NCBI GenBank assembly: GCA_021166725.1
Contig: JAJPES010000052.1
Span: forward strand, 1 to 64,000
From: Burkholderiaceae bacterium
GTDB lineage: Bacteria > Pseudomonadota > Gammaproteobacteria > Burkholderiales > Burkholderiaceae_E
DNA length: 64,000 nt
Reading direction: 5' to 3'
Within the stretch, counting starts at the first letter, position 1, and each line of letters opens with the position of its first letter. The notes under the pieces are model-generated. The model worked only from the letters and a program-made list of their open reading frames with translations, ran no database searches and had not been told where the DNA came from. The translations under genes and the position numbers were made by a program. Shown here piece after piece: positions 50,007 through 60,403 of this stretch.

Positions 50007-50465
50007 CTACGAAGCCCGGGCCTTGCCCGCCTTCAAGACCCGCTGCTTCTCGCGCTGCCATTCGCGCTCGCGTTCGGTGGCGCGCTTGTCGTACTGGCGC
50101 TTGCCCTTGGCCAGGCCGATCGTCGCCTTCACGCGTCCGCGGGTGTAATGCAGGTCGAGCGGCACCAGCGTGTAGCCGGCGCGCTCGACCTTGCCGATCA
50201 GCTTTGCGATCTCGGCCTGGTGCATCAGCAGTTTGCGCGAACGCAGGGGATCGGGCTGCACGTGCGTGGACGCCTCGGGCAGCGCAGTGATATGGGCGCC
50301 GACCAGGAACAGCTCGGCGTTGCGCACGATCACGTAGCCTTCCTTCAGCTGCACGCGCCCGGCGCGAATCGCCTTGACCTCCCATCCCTCGAGCACGATC
50401 CCTGCTTCGAAACGCTCCTCGATGGAATAGTCGTGCGTCGCCTTCTTGTTCTGCGCGATGCTCAT
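50007..50465 (-). CDS. smpB: SsrA-binding protein SmpB
   Basis: 152-aa tmRNA partner in trans-translation, rescuing stalled ribosomes. An OB fold with [26 protein letters not shown] and the Arg/Lys-rich C-terminal tail that enters the mRNA channel are typical. It converges with ppsA (19 bp) and is divergent from ratA (42 bp), matching the conserved smpB/ratA arrangement of proteobacteria. Confidence 0.97.
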   Translation of the reverse strand: MSIAQNKKATHDYSIEERFEAGIVLEGWEVKAIRAGRVQLKEGYVIVRNAELFLVGAHITALPEASTHVQPDPLRSRKLLMHQAEIAKLIGKVERAGYTLVPLDLHYTRGRVKATIGLAKGKRQYDKRATEREREWQREKQRVLKAGKARAS

Positions 50466-50507
50466 GTTGCGTATGCCGCCTGGCCGTTGACACTAAAATC
50501 CTAACCC

Positions 50508-50948
50508 GTGCACGCCGTCCGCAAGTCCGTCCTGCTTCCTTACAGCGATCGGAAGATGTACGAGCTCGTCGAGCGCGTCGAGGATTACCCGAAGTTCCTG
50601 CCGTGGTGCGGGGGCACGGAGGTCGATCGCGAGAGCGACGAGCGCGTCGTCGCCACCGTGCTGATCGACTTCCGCGGCTTGAAGCAGCGCTTCACCACCA
50701 CCAACCTGCAGCGCCCTCCCGAGTCGATCTCGATGCGGCTGCGCGAGGGGCCGTTTTCGAGACTGGACGGCGAATGGCGCTTCCGTGCGCTGCGCGAGGA
50801 CGCCTGCAAGGTCGAGTTCTCGCTCGAATACGCGTTTGCCGGCGGACTGCTCGGCCGCGCGCTGGCGCCGATCTTCGACCAGATCGCGCGTTCGTTCATC
50901 GACGCCTTCGTTCGCCGCGCCGACCAGGTCTACGGCGGCACGGGCTGA
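50508..50948 (+). CDS. ratA: RatA/Coq10-family START-domain protein
   Basis: 146-aa SRPBCC-fold protein. In E. coli, RatA was described as binding 50S subunits and blocking 70S association, while eukaryotic and other bacterial homologues bind ubiquinone (COQ10). The motif YPKFLPWC, FRGLKQRF and the final helix FDQIARSFIDAFVRRA match. It starts at GTG 50,508, with TAAAAT only 8 bases upstream, so the transcript may have a very short or no leader. It is followed by ratB after 5 bp. Confidence 0.9.
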   Translation: MHAVRKSVLLPYSDRKMYELVERVEDYPKFLPWCGGTEVDRESDERVVATVLIDFRGLKQRFTTTNLQRPPESISMRLREGPFSRLDGEWRFRALREDACKVEFSLEYAFAGGLLGRALAPIFDQIARSFIDAFVRRADQVYGGTG

Positions 50949-50953
50949 GAACG

Positions 50954-51271
50954 ATGCGTATCGAGCTCGCCTGGGTCGGAGCGGGCGGCGACGTGCTGCT
51001 GCGCTCGCTCGAGCTGCCGACCGGCGCTACGGTGTACGCCGCTATCGCTGCGTTGGAAGAACCGCTGGGCGGCTCGCTGCGCGAGCAGATTCGCGACGGC
51101 GCGCTCGCCGTGGCCGTCCATGGACGTTTGCGCAGCGCCGAAAGCGTCGTGAAGGACGGCGATCGCATCGAACTCGTCGGTGGCCTCGTGGTCGATCCTC
51201 GCACTGCCCGCAGGCGCCGCGTGCAGCAGCGGCGTGCAGAAGGCGGCGATGCTCGCTGGAAGCGCCGCTAG
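50954..51271 (+). CDS. RnfH/RatB family (UPF0125) ubiquitin-like protein
   Basis: 105-aa beta-grasp protein of the RnfH/UPF0125 family, with VVKDGDRIELVGGLVVDPRTARRRR at its C-terminal end. It is the usual second gene after ratA. The function is unsettled. In E. coli the homologue follows ratA but is not an antitoxin in a proven sense. Confidence 0.85.
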   Translation: MRIELAWVGAGGDVLLRSLELPTGATVYAAIAALEEPLGGSLREQIRDGALAVAVHGRLRSAESVVKDGDRIELVGGLVVDPRTARRRRVQQRRAEGGDARWKRR

Positions 51272-51317
51272 GAGGCTGTCGGACTATGGACAGGGGTCGC
51301 GCAGAGGACGGCAGCGC

Positions 51318-53490
<2,173 letters not shown>

Positions 53491-53649
53491 GAACGTGTGA
53501 AGCAATCGTCCATGCCCGTCCTGCACGCCGTAGCGCGCCCGCTCTTCGTTGCAAATGCTCGCCGTATCGTCCGATACGGCTGCGCTTTGCGCCTCGACAG
53601 GACGCGTTCAGACGTGCCTTCCGGGCACGGCCGATTGCTTCACACGTTC
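53491..53649. mobile_element. 159-bp palindromic MITE-like element, copy 2
   Basis: It lies between guaB and guaA and is exactly as long as the copy at 40,520-40,678. The terminal inverted repeats are perfect over 18 bp: GAACGTGTGAAGCAATCG and CGATTGCTTCACACGTTC. The central hairpin is CCGTATC-gtcc-GATACGG, and TGCCCG/CGGGCA arms are kept. TGA flanks both ends (left, the guaB stop; right, 53,650-53,652). The transcript between guaB and guaA would contain a very long stem. Confidence 0.8.
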
Positions 53650-53675
53650 TGAGGCGCCGACCGAACGGACACGAG

Positions 53676-55256
53676 ATGCACGACCGGATCCTCATTCTCG
53701 ATTTCGGCTCGCAGTTCACGCAGCTGATCGCGCGGCGCATTCGCGAAGCGAACGTCTACTGCGAAATCCACCCCTGCGACGTCGACGACGCGTTCGTGCG
53801 CGGGTTCGCGCCGAAAGGCATCGTGCTGTCGGGCAGCCACCTGTCGGCGCACGAGACGTCGAACGACCGCGCTCCCGATGCCGTGTTCACGCTCGGCGTG
53901 CCGCTGCTGGGCATCTGCTACGGCATGCAGACGATGGCGCAGCAGCTCGGCGGTCGCGTCGCGAGCGGCTCGCCGCGCGAATACGGCTACGCGCAGGTGC
54001 GCGCGCGCGGACACACGAAGCTGCTCGACGGCATCGAGGACTTGCGCAATCCCGAGGGCCACGGCCTGCTCGAAGTGTGGATGAGCCACGGCGACAAGGT
54101 GGTCGAGCTGCCGCCCGGCTTCCGCACGATGGGCTCCACCGCGTCGTGTCCGATCGCGGCGATGGCCGACGAGGAGCGCCGCTTCTACGGCGTGCAGTTC
54201 CACCCGGAGGTCACGCACACGAAGCAGGGCACGAAGATCCTGCGCCGCTTCGTGCTCGACATCTGCGGCTGCAACGGCGACTGGGTCATGGCCCGGCATA
54301 TCGACGAGGCCGTCGAGTCGATCCGTCGCATGGTCGGCGACGAGGAGGTGATCCTCGGACTGTCGGGCGGCGTCGATTCGAGCGTCGCTGCAGCACTCAT
54401 CCATCGCGCGATCGGCGAGCGACTGCACTGCGTGTTCGTCGACACCGGACTGCTGCGACTGGGCGAAGCCGAGCAGGTGATCGATACCTTCGGTCGGCAC
54501 ATGGGCGTGCATCTGGTACACGCCGAGGCCGCCGGGCGTTTCCTGGGGAAGCTCGCCGGTGTCGCGGAGCCGGAGGCCAAGCGCAAGATCATCGGCCGGG
54601 AATTCGTCGAGGTGTTCCAGGCGCAGGCCGCGGAGATGCCGAACGCGAAGTGGCTTGCGCAGGGGACGATCTACCCCGACGTCATCGAGTCGGCCGGCGC
54701 CGGCTCGAAAAAGGCAGCCGTCATCAAGTCGCACCACAACGTCGGCGGCCTGCCCGAGACGCTGCACCTGAAGCTGCTCGAGCCGCTGCGCGACCTGTTC
54801 AAGGACGAAGTGCGCGAGCTGGGCCTTGCGCTCGGGCTGCCGCGCGAGATGGTCTATCGCCATCCGTTCCCCGGACCCGGCCTCGGCGTGCGCGTGCTCG
54901 GCGAAGTGCGACCCGAGTACCTGGGGATGCTGCGCGAGGCCGACGCGATCTTCATCGACGAGTTGCGCAACACGCATGACCTCGACGGACTGAGCTGGTA
55001 CGAGAAGACCTCGCAGGCCTTCGTCGTGTTCCTGCCGGTGAAGTCGGTCGGCGTGATGGGCGACGCGCGCACCTACGAATACGTGGTTGCCTTGCGTGCC
55101 GTGCAGACGCAGGATTTCATGACCGCACAGTGGGCGCCGCTGCCGCACGACCTGCTCGCGCGCGTGTCGAACCGCATCATCAACGAGGTGCGGGGAATCA
55201 ATCGGGTGGTGTACGACGTTTCGGGGAAGCCGCCGGCGACGATCGAGTGGGAGTAG
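53676..55256 (+). CDS. guaA: GMP synthase (glutamine-hydrolysing)
   Basis: Converts XMP to GMP; 526 aa. An N-terminal class I glutamine amidotransferase domain has Cys81 in GICYGMQ and the His/Glu pair in QFHPEVTHT. The ATP-pyrophosphatase P-loop is LSGGVDSSV, and the C-terminal dimerisation domain ends PATIEWE. The last codons (ATC GAG TGG GAG TAG) are a classical integration site for genomic islands, and accessory DNA starts right after the stop. Confidence 0.98.
   Translation: MHDRILILDFGSQFTQLIARRIREANVYCEIHPCDVDDAFVRGFAPKGIVLSGSHLSAHETSNDRAPDAVFTLGVPLLGICYGMQTMAQQLGGRVASGSPREYGYAQVRARGHTKLLDGIEDLRNPEGHGLLEVWMSHGDKVVELPPGFRTMGSTASCPIAAMADEERRFYGVQFHPEVTHTKQGTKILRRFVLDICGCNGDWVMARHIDEAVESIRRMVGDEEVILGLSGGVDSSVAAALIHRAIGERLHCVFVDTGLLRLGEAEQVIDTFGRHMGVHLVHAEAAGRFLGKLAGVAEPEAKRKIIGREFVEVFQAQAAEMPNAKWLAQGTIYPDVIESAGAGSKKAAVIKSHHNVGGLPETLHLKLLEPLRDLFKDEVRELGLALGLPREMVYRHPFPGPGLGVRVLGEVRPEYLGMLREADAIFIDELRNTHDLDGLSWYEKTSQAFVVFLPVKSVGVMGDARTYEYVVALRAVQTQDFMTAQWAPLPHDLLARVSNRIINEVRGINRVVYDVSGKPPATIEWE
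55241..55256 (+). other. Candidate attL at the guaA 3' end
   Basis: GATCGAGTGGGAGTAG covers the last codons of guaA. A related sequence GATTGAGTGGGAATGA at 62,543-62,558 matches at 12 of the first 14 bases and would encode the same I-E-W-E-stop. The two bracket about 7.3 kb of atypical DNA that includes conjugative-element genes. Confidence 0.55.
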
Positions 55257-55483
55257 GGGGCGCTCCCGGGCGATCGGTATCTATCGAGATCGACCGGGAG
55301 AATCGGCTGCCACTCTGGTCTGTTTCTTGGGGTACGGAGTTCCGCTGAAAAGTGCCGGGTTGCATCCAGGGCCAGCCTTCAGGCCGACCCGAGAATCCGA
55401 CCGTGGCCAATCCTTCGTTGCATCGAAAGCGGTGAGAGGGCGCCGCAGAGGCGGGTTCTTCATGCCCACCGGCCCGATGGCGT

Positions 55484-56749
55484 CTTGAGGAGGCCGCCGC
55501 CCGCATCGCCGGCCAGTTGTGCTCGGAAGGCCAGTCTGCCGCGTTCAAGGGGTTCGTCTGGCGCCTCGTGAACGTGATGGCACGTGCGCTCGTGGCGCTC
55601 GGCCGCAAGCCCGACTACCAGGAGATCAACCGATATGCGTCCGATGTCGAGCCGCTGCTGATCGACTACTTCGAGTACTGGCTCGACCGGGAGCCCGCGG
55701 CCGCAGGCTGGCGCGAGGAGCTGCGGTCACTCGCCATCGACAAGAAGAATCTCGACAAGGGTCTGCAGTCGCGCGGTGCGCGTGCGGTGAGCCTCGTGGA
55801 ATACGCGCGGCGCAAGAAGCTCTACGACCCGATCGCCCACGCGCTCGCCTCAACGCTCAACTACGAGAAGAGCCACTTCGACAAGCTGGTGGCCTCGCTG
55901 CTGCCGTTGATGGAGAAGCTCACTACCGGACGCACCGCGTCGCTGCTCTCGCCGGAGCTCGACGATCCGACCGACTGGCGACCGGTGTTCGACTGGACCT
56001 CGGTGATCCATCTGGGCGGCATCGTCTACGTCGGGCTCGACGCGCTCTCCGACTACGAAGTGGCAGCAGCCATCGGCAACTCGATGTTCGCGGATCTCAC
56101 GAGCGTGGCGGGCAGCCTCTACAAGTTCGGCGCCGGTCGCGGACTGCCGGGCGCGGTGACGCCGCGGCGGATCGCGATCCACGCCGACGAGTTCAACGAG
56201 CTGATCGGCGACGAGTTCATCCCGCTGCTCAACAAGGCGGGCGGAGCGGGGTTTCAGGTGACCGCGTACACGCAGACCTGGTCGGACGTGGAGGCGCGCA
56301 TCGGCTCGCCCGCCAAGGCCGGGCAGATTGCCGGCAACTTCAACACCCTGCTCATGCTGCGGGTGAAGGAGGTGGCCACCGCGGAGCTGCTGACCAGCCA
56401 GCTGCCGCAGGTGCACGTGACGTCGACGGTGGTGTCGTCGTCGGTGTCCGACACGAACGATCCGGTTGACTTCGCGGACTTCGCCAGCCGCAACGATGAT
56501 CGCATCGCGCCCGAGACCGTCCGGATGATCGAGCCGACCGATCTCGTGCAGCTTCCCAAGGGCGAGGCCTTCGCGCTGATTCACGGCGGCCAACTGCACA
56601 AGGTCCGCATGCCGCTGCCGTCGGCGGCGAGCGATCCGCTGATGCCGGCCAGCTTGGCGGCGATCGGTACGACGCTGCGCGCCCGCCTCGACGGGCCATG
56701 GAATTGGCCGGAGGCGGGTGAAGAGCCGGAGGATCGCGATGTCGTCTAG
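55484..56749 (+). pseudogene. C-terminal part of an ICE TraD-type coupling protein
   Basis: The recognisable homology to the integrating-conjugative-element TraD (VirD4-like coupling ATPase) starts about 55,484 (LEEAAARIAGQL) and runs about 420 codons to the stop at 56,749. The usual protein is about 700 aa; the N-terminal membrane region and Walker A are missing. Still present are ALVALGRKPDYQEI, LLPLMEKLTTGRTASLLSP, GGIVYVGLDALSD and the Walker-B-like IAIHADEFNEL. The remaining frame is intact; TTG 55,517 is the first possible start. It is followed by its usual ICE neighbour. It is most likely a dead remnant. Confidence 0.8.
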
Positions 56750-56781
56750 GAACGCGGCCCTTCACGACGGGGCGCTGGCAG

Positions 56782-57450
56782 GTGCTGCTCAGCCCGCTGA
56801 AGTTGGTCTTCTCGCTTGCCCTGGGATTGGCGGCGCTCCTGCTGTGCGCCTGGATCCTCGACTGGGTATTCGTGTTCAAGGTCTGGCCGCAGGGGATCGA
56901 GCGGCTGCGCGAGCTATTGGCGAACGATCTCGAGCAGGGCGTTGCTCTTGCCGCGCAGCAGGGTGCCGGGCCCGGTGCGATCACCGCGCCGGCGAATGCG
57001 CTGTACTCGATCGTGTTCGAGGCCACTGGCATCCACGACATGGGCACGCAGTTCGCCCACGGGGCGGCCGTGTCGATTCCGGACACGATCTTGCGGCGCA
57101 GCTATATGTCGCACCAGGAGGGCATCGAGGTGGCGATGGTCGGCACCCAGCTCCTCGGCGTGCGCGCGGCGATCCTGGTGCGGTTCGCGCCGTTGCTCCC
57201 GCTCCTCTACGCCGTCGGTGCCGCCGACGGCTTCGCGCAGCGGGCGATCCGCCGGACCTGCGGCGGACGCGTGTCCGCCGGCCTGTATCACCGGGCGAAG
57301 TACCTGCAGGTGGCCGTGCTGGGGCTTGGTGGTGTCGGCCTGCTGCTCTGGCCCGGGCCGGTGCAGTGGGAGCTGTGCGTACCGATCGGTGCGGTGTTGG
57401 CGGGCGGCATGGCCAGCGTGCAGTGGACCTACTACAAGAGGCACATGTAG
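56782..57450 (+). CDS. ICE membrane protein (TIGR03747/DUF4400 family)
   Basis: 222-aa membrane protein with about four hydrophobic segments (near 5-30, 125-145, 175-195, 200-215). Sequence and position directly after traD match the integrating-conjugative-element protein family TIGR03747; its role in conjugation is unknown. No good start exists: GTG 56,782 is the first in frame, but similarity-like sequence (GRWQVLLSPLK) begins before it, so the true start may be lost. It is probably a non-functional remnant along with the truncated traD. Confidence 0.65.
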   Translation: MLLSPLKLVFSLALGLAALLLCAWILDWVFVFKVWPQGIERLRELLANDLEQGVALAAQQGAGPGAITAPANALYSIVFEATGIHDMGTQFAHGAAVSIPDTILRRSYMSHQEGIEVAMVGTQLLGVRAAILVRFAPLLPLLYAVGAADGFAQRAIRRTCGGRVSAGLYHRAKYLQVAVLGLGGVGLLLWPGPVQWELCVPIGAVLAGGMASVQWTYYKRHM

Positions 57451-57684
57451 GTCAGCCGTGCGTCGCTGAATTGGGCAACGCTTTGCGGGAGCCTGCTGAT
57501 GTTGCGCGCCTGGACTGCCCGACGCCCGAGCCAATTACGCGTTCGCTGGGCGGTCGCGCTCAGCTCGGCCGGTAAGGCGTCCCGATCTACGCCGACGGCC
57601 TGCCGACAGGGCGACCAGCACACGCCAAAACAGACTTGCTCGAATGGGGTTGACAGTCAATACGTACGTACGTAGTATACGGGC
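57451..57684. other. Gap between the ICE remnant and the tetR operon
   Basis: 234 bp with no recognisable gene fragment on either strand, apart from the promoter and operator of the downstream regulator at 57,650-57,678. It marks the junction between conjugation remnants and cargo genes. Confidence 0.5.
57650..57678 (+). promoter_or_regulatory. tetR operon promoter with embedded palindromic operator
   Basis: TTGACA (57,650-57,655), a 17-bp spacer, then TAGTAT (57,673-57,678). Most of the spacer is the perfect palindrome TACGTACGTACGTA (57,661-57,674). A TetR dimer bound there would block RNA polymerase, so autorepression of the tetR-dehalogenase operon is the simplest reading. The regulator's ATG is at 57,685, giving almost no leader. 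Confidence 0.75.
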
Positions 57685-58278
57685 ATGCCCAAACCATCTC
57701 ATCGTGATCGTCTCCTAGACGCTGGACTCAAAGTCATGTTCCGCAAGGGCTATGTCGGGGCCGGTGTGCGCGACATCGTCGCCGAGGCCGGCGTACCTCA
57801 GGGATCCTTCACCAACCACTTTCGAACCAAAGAAGCCTTCGCGCGCGAGGTTCTCGACCGCTACTTCGATCACGTCAAGGTGCTGGTCGGGCAGGCCCTG
57901 AATGACGAGAGCCTCACCCCGCGGGAGCGCTTGCGTCGCTATCTCGAAATCATCACGGCGAGGCTCGAGGCAGACGGCTTCGCGCGCGGCTGCCTGATCG
58001 GTGACTTCAGCCTCGAGGCTGCGTCGCTCAGTGAAGCTTTGCGCGAGCGCTTGGTGGCGATCTTCGCCGAATGGCGCGGCCCATTCGAGGTCAGCATCGC
58101 CCAGGCCCAGGCCGCAGGCCAGATCTCTTCCAACTTCGCTGCTGACGACCTTGCCGACTTTCTGCTCGCCTCCTGGGAGGGAGCCATCTTGCGTATGAAG
58201 GTCGAGCGCGATGGAGAGCCTCTCGAACGATTCAAGCGAATCGTCTTTGCAACCGTTCTCAAGGATGCCCACGGATGA
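57685..58278 (+). CDS. TetR-family transcriptional repressor
   Basis: 197 aa. The N-terminal helix-turn-helix (RDRLLDAGLKVMFRKGYVGAGVRDIVAEAGVPQGSFTNHF; recognition helix about 39-47) is followed by a ligand-binding C-terminal domain of the TetR_C_6/AcrR-like kind (ARGCLIGDFSLE). The operator palindrome overlaps its own promoter. Its stop overlaps the ATG of the dehalogenase (ATGA), so the dehalogenase is co-expressed and its substrate or product is a good candidate inducer. Confidence 0.92.
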   Translation: MPKPSHRDRLLDAGLKVMFRKGYVGAGVRDIVAEAGVPQGSFTNHFRTKEAFAREVLDRYFDHVKVLVGQALNDESLTPRERLRRYLEIITARLEADGFARGCLIGDFSLEAASLSEALRERLVAIFAEWRGPFEVSIAQAQAAGQISSNFAADDLADFLLASWEGAILRMKVERDGEPLERFKRIVFATVLKDAHG

Positions 58279-59177
58279 ATACCGATATCACGCTTCCGCA
58301 CCTGCCTGTGTTCGATTCGACGATGGCATATCGCGAAATCAGAAGGCCCGGCGCGCCTGTCGTGCTGTTCTTGCACGGCAACCCCACGTCCTCGTACATC
58401 TGGCGCAACATCATCCCGCGCGTGGCAAGCGTCGCCCACTGCATTGCGCCGGACCTCATCGGGTTCGGCCAGTCGGGCAAGCCGGACCTCGACTACCGAT
58501 TCGAGGATCACGTTCGATTCCTCGACGGATTCATCGCCGAAGCGCAGATTTCGTCCGCCTATCTCGTCGCGCAGGATTGGGGCACGGCGCTGGCGTTCCA
58601 CCTTTGCGCACGTCGACCCGAGTTCGTTCGTGGCCTTGCCTTCATGGAGTTCATCCGTCCCATGCCGACATGGGAGGATTTCCACCAGCAGTCGGCAGCG
58701 CGGGAGCTCTTTCGGAAGTTCCGCACTCCCCGCGAGGGCGAGACTTTGATCCTCGACGGCAATGTCTTCGTCGAGCGCGTGCTGCCTGGTTCTGTCATCA
58801 GGACGCTAACGCAAGAGGAGTTGGACGTGTATCGCGCGCCGTTCGGGACTCCGCATTCGCGTCGACCTGTCTGGCGCCTGCCGAACGAGTTGCCGATTGC
58901 CGGCCAGCCCGCAGACGTATGTGCCTTGCTCACCGAAGCGCACGCAGCTTTGCAAGAGTCGCGGTATCCCAAGCTGCTTTTCGTCGGCAATCCAGGGGCA
59001 CTTGTCTCCCCGACGTTCGCCGTGGAATTCGCCTCCAAGCTACACGACTGCCGCGTCGTGGAGCTCGGCCCTGGTGCCCACTACTTGCAGGAGGATCACC
59101 CGCAGACGATCGGTGAGTCCATTGCCGACTGGATCGCCGAGAACGAGCGTGCTCGCCAAAGCGGCATCGCAGCATAG
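58275..59177 (+). CDS. Haloalkane dehalogenase (alpha/beta hydrolase)
   Basis: 300-aa hydrolytic dehalogenase converting haloalkanes to alcohols, halide and a proton. All pentad residues of the HLD-II (DhaA/LinB-like) subfamily are recognisable: nucleophile Asp101 and halide-binding Trp102 in QDWG, halide-binding Asn36 in HGNPTSS, acid Glu125 in MEFIRP, and base His269 in GPGAHYLQED. RPLTEEEMD-like and RLPNELPIAG regions also fit. There is no signal peptide. It is cotranscribed with an upstream TetR gene. The substrate range cannot be predicted by eye. Confidence 0.9.
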   Translation: MNTDITLPHLPVFDSTMAYREIRRPGAPVVLFLHGNPTSSYIWRNIIPRVASVAHCIAPDLIGFGQSGKPDLDYRFEDHVRFLDGFIAEAQISSAYLVAQDWGTALAFHLCARRPEFVRGLAFMEFIRPMPTWEDFHQQSAARELFRKFRTPREGETLILDGNVFVERVLPGSVIRTLTQEELDVYRAPFGTPHSRRPVWRLPNELPIAGQPADVCALLTEAHAALQESRYPKLLFVGNPGALVSPTFAVEFASKLHDCRVVELGPGAHYLQEDHPQTIGESIADWIAENERARQSGIAA

Positions 59178-59234
59178 TCGCTGCAAGTCGGCTCAATGGA
59201 TCAGGACATTTCCGTGTGAATCGAGGAGTTGAAC

Positions 59235-59468
59235 ATGAAGCAGGTTTCGATCGTGTACTGCAAGCCCTGTGGATACCTGAAGCGCGCCGAAGCCGCGGCT
59301 GGGGCCGTCAAGGAGAAGTTTGGCGTGTCGGTTTCGCTCACACCTGACACAGGGGGCATCTTCGAGGTGCGCATCGGTGCAAACGTGGTCGCCAAGCGCG
59401 AGAAGGGGCACTTCCCTGACACACAGGAGATCGTCGCGGCCGTGGCGGGCGCCTTGAAGGCGCGATGA
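59235..59468 (+). CDS. SelT/SelW/SelH (Rdx) family thioredoxin-fold protein
   Basis: 77-aa protein with redox motif CKPC (Cys9, Cys12) after the first beta strand, then EVRIGANVVAKREKGHFPD, the family pattern. Eukaryotic relatives carry selenocysteine at the second position; here it is Cys, so no recoding is needed. ATG 59,235 has GAGGAG 8 bases upstream. It lies 57 bp after the dehalogenase, probably in the same operon. Confidence 0.85.
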   Translation: MKQVSIVYCKPCGYLKRAEAAAGAVKEKFGVSVSLTPDTGGIFEVRIGANVVAKREKGHFPDTQEIVAAVAGALKAR

Positions 59469-59538
59469 GTGTTCGATGAGTCATGGATCGCCGGGGGATG
59501 TCTCCGTGGGGCATCCATGCATTGATGGGAGCTTTGTG

Positions 59539-60078
59539 ATGATCATTCAACAGTCTGCAGGTCCGATGACCGAATCGCTGCATGCGCCGGGTCCGGACGC
59601 CGAGCATCAAGCGAAGCTGATGCAGTTCGGCTGCTTGGTCGGGAGTTGGGATCTCGACGTGGTCTACTACGACGAGTCCGGCGCAATCAAGCGGCGAACT
59701 CCTGGCGAATGGCACTTCGGGTGGGCACTCGAGGGCCGCGCTATCGTGGATGTCTGGATGGTCCCGCCGCGCCCTCGGCGTGCGTCCGAGGGCCCAGCTC
59801 CCGGCGAGTGCGGCATGACCGTGAGGTTCTATGACCCGCGGCTCGACGCCTGGCGCTCGACCTGGCATGGGCCGGTGAATGGCATCGTCTGGCCCTTCAT
59901 CGCGAGGCAGGTTGACGACGAAATGGTTCTGGAGCGCACCCAGGACGACGGTAGTCTGACCCGCTGGGTATTCAGCAAGATGAGGCCCGAATCGTTTCAC
60001 TGGCGTGCTGTCACATCAACCGACAGCGGCAAGACATGGCGTCTCGAGCAGGAGATGTTCGCGGATCGTCGTCATTGA
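59539..60078 (+). CDS. Uncharacterised protein (DUF1579-like / lipocalin-like fold)
   Basis: 179 aa from ATG 59,539, which has GGGAG 8 bases upstream; an in-frame ATG at 59,476 is less well placed. Features are FGCLVGSWDLDVVYYDESG, a W-H-F-G-W segment, and repeated WRSTWHGP/DDEMVLERTQDDGSLTRW stretches, resembling proteins that bind small hydrophobic molecules (DUF1579-like). I do not recognise a specific function. Its position after the dehalogenase and SelW-like gene suggests shared control. Confidence 0.65.
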   Translation: MIIQQSAGPMTESLHAPGPDAEHQAKLMQFGCLVGSWDLDVVYYDESGAIKRRTPGEWHFGWALEGRAIVDVWMVPPRPRRASEGPAPGECGMTVRFYDPRLDAWRSTWHGPVNGIVWPFIARQVDDEMVLERTQDDGSLTRWVFSKMRPESFHWRAVTSTDSGKTWRLEQEMFADRRH

Positions 60079-60403
60079 CGGGATGACTCCGTTTCGCCCT
60101 GAATCGCCCCGTCCATCCTCTACGCCGCTGATCGCGTTCTCGCTGCGATCCTGGCCGGGAGGCGAAGAAGGGGGGGTGGCAGCAATCACCGGCATCGATG
60201 CCACCCAGCGCCTTCGTCTCTGACTTGCTGTCAGCTCACTTCCTCAGAGTTGTCACGGTCACAGAAAGTTATCCATCTATGCCGTGCCCGGCAACAGTCC
60301 CTTCTACAGGCAGTTCGGCATTCGCCACTCGAAGGCTGCAATGGCCAGGCTCACTTGAAGACATCATTTCCGGCCCAGGCGGCCATCAGGCTGTACCCAC
60401 GCA
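60079..60403. other. 325-bp gap with GNAT remnant
   Basis: No intact gene. The right half contains the C-terminal stub of a GNAT acetyltransferase (60,263-60,358). The rest shows no family features on either strand. Confidence 0.6.
60263..60358 (+). pseudogene. C-terminal fragment of a GNAT acetyltransferase
   Basis: The frame reads ...KLSIYAVPGNSPFYRQFGI and ends RHSKAAMARLT-stop. YAVPGxxxFYxxxGF followed by KxAMA is the usual end of small GNAT N-acetyltransferases. The N-terminal part is absent: the frame upstream shows no GNAT motif. It is a decayed cargo gene. Confidence 0.55.

Noticed and set aside
53549-54979. Open frame of 476 codons beginning in the guaB-guaA gap
   Set aside because: Its first part is a translation of the 159-bp repeat and the rest is an out-of-frame shadow of guaA.
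55257-55483. Integrase gene immediately after guaA, as expected for a guaA island
   Set aside because: The 227 bp after guaA contain no tyrosine-recombinase motif in any frame; the integrase appears lost or lies elsewhere.
59235-59270. Selenocysteine recoding in the SelW-like protein
   Set aside because: The motif is CxxC with ordinary TGC/TGT Cys codons; there is no in-frame TGA at the expected position. The presence of mnmH concerns selenouridine in tRNA, not selenoproteins.
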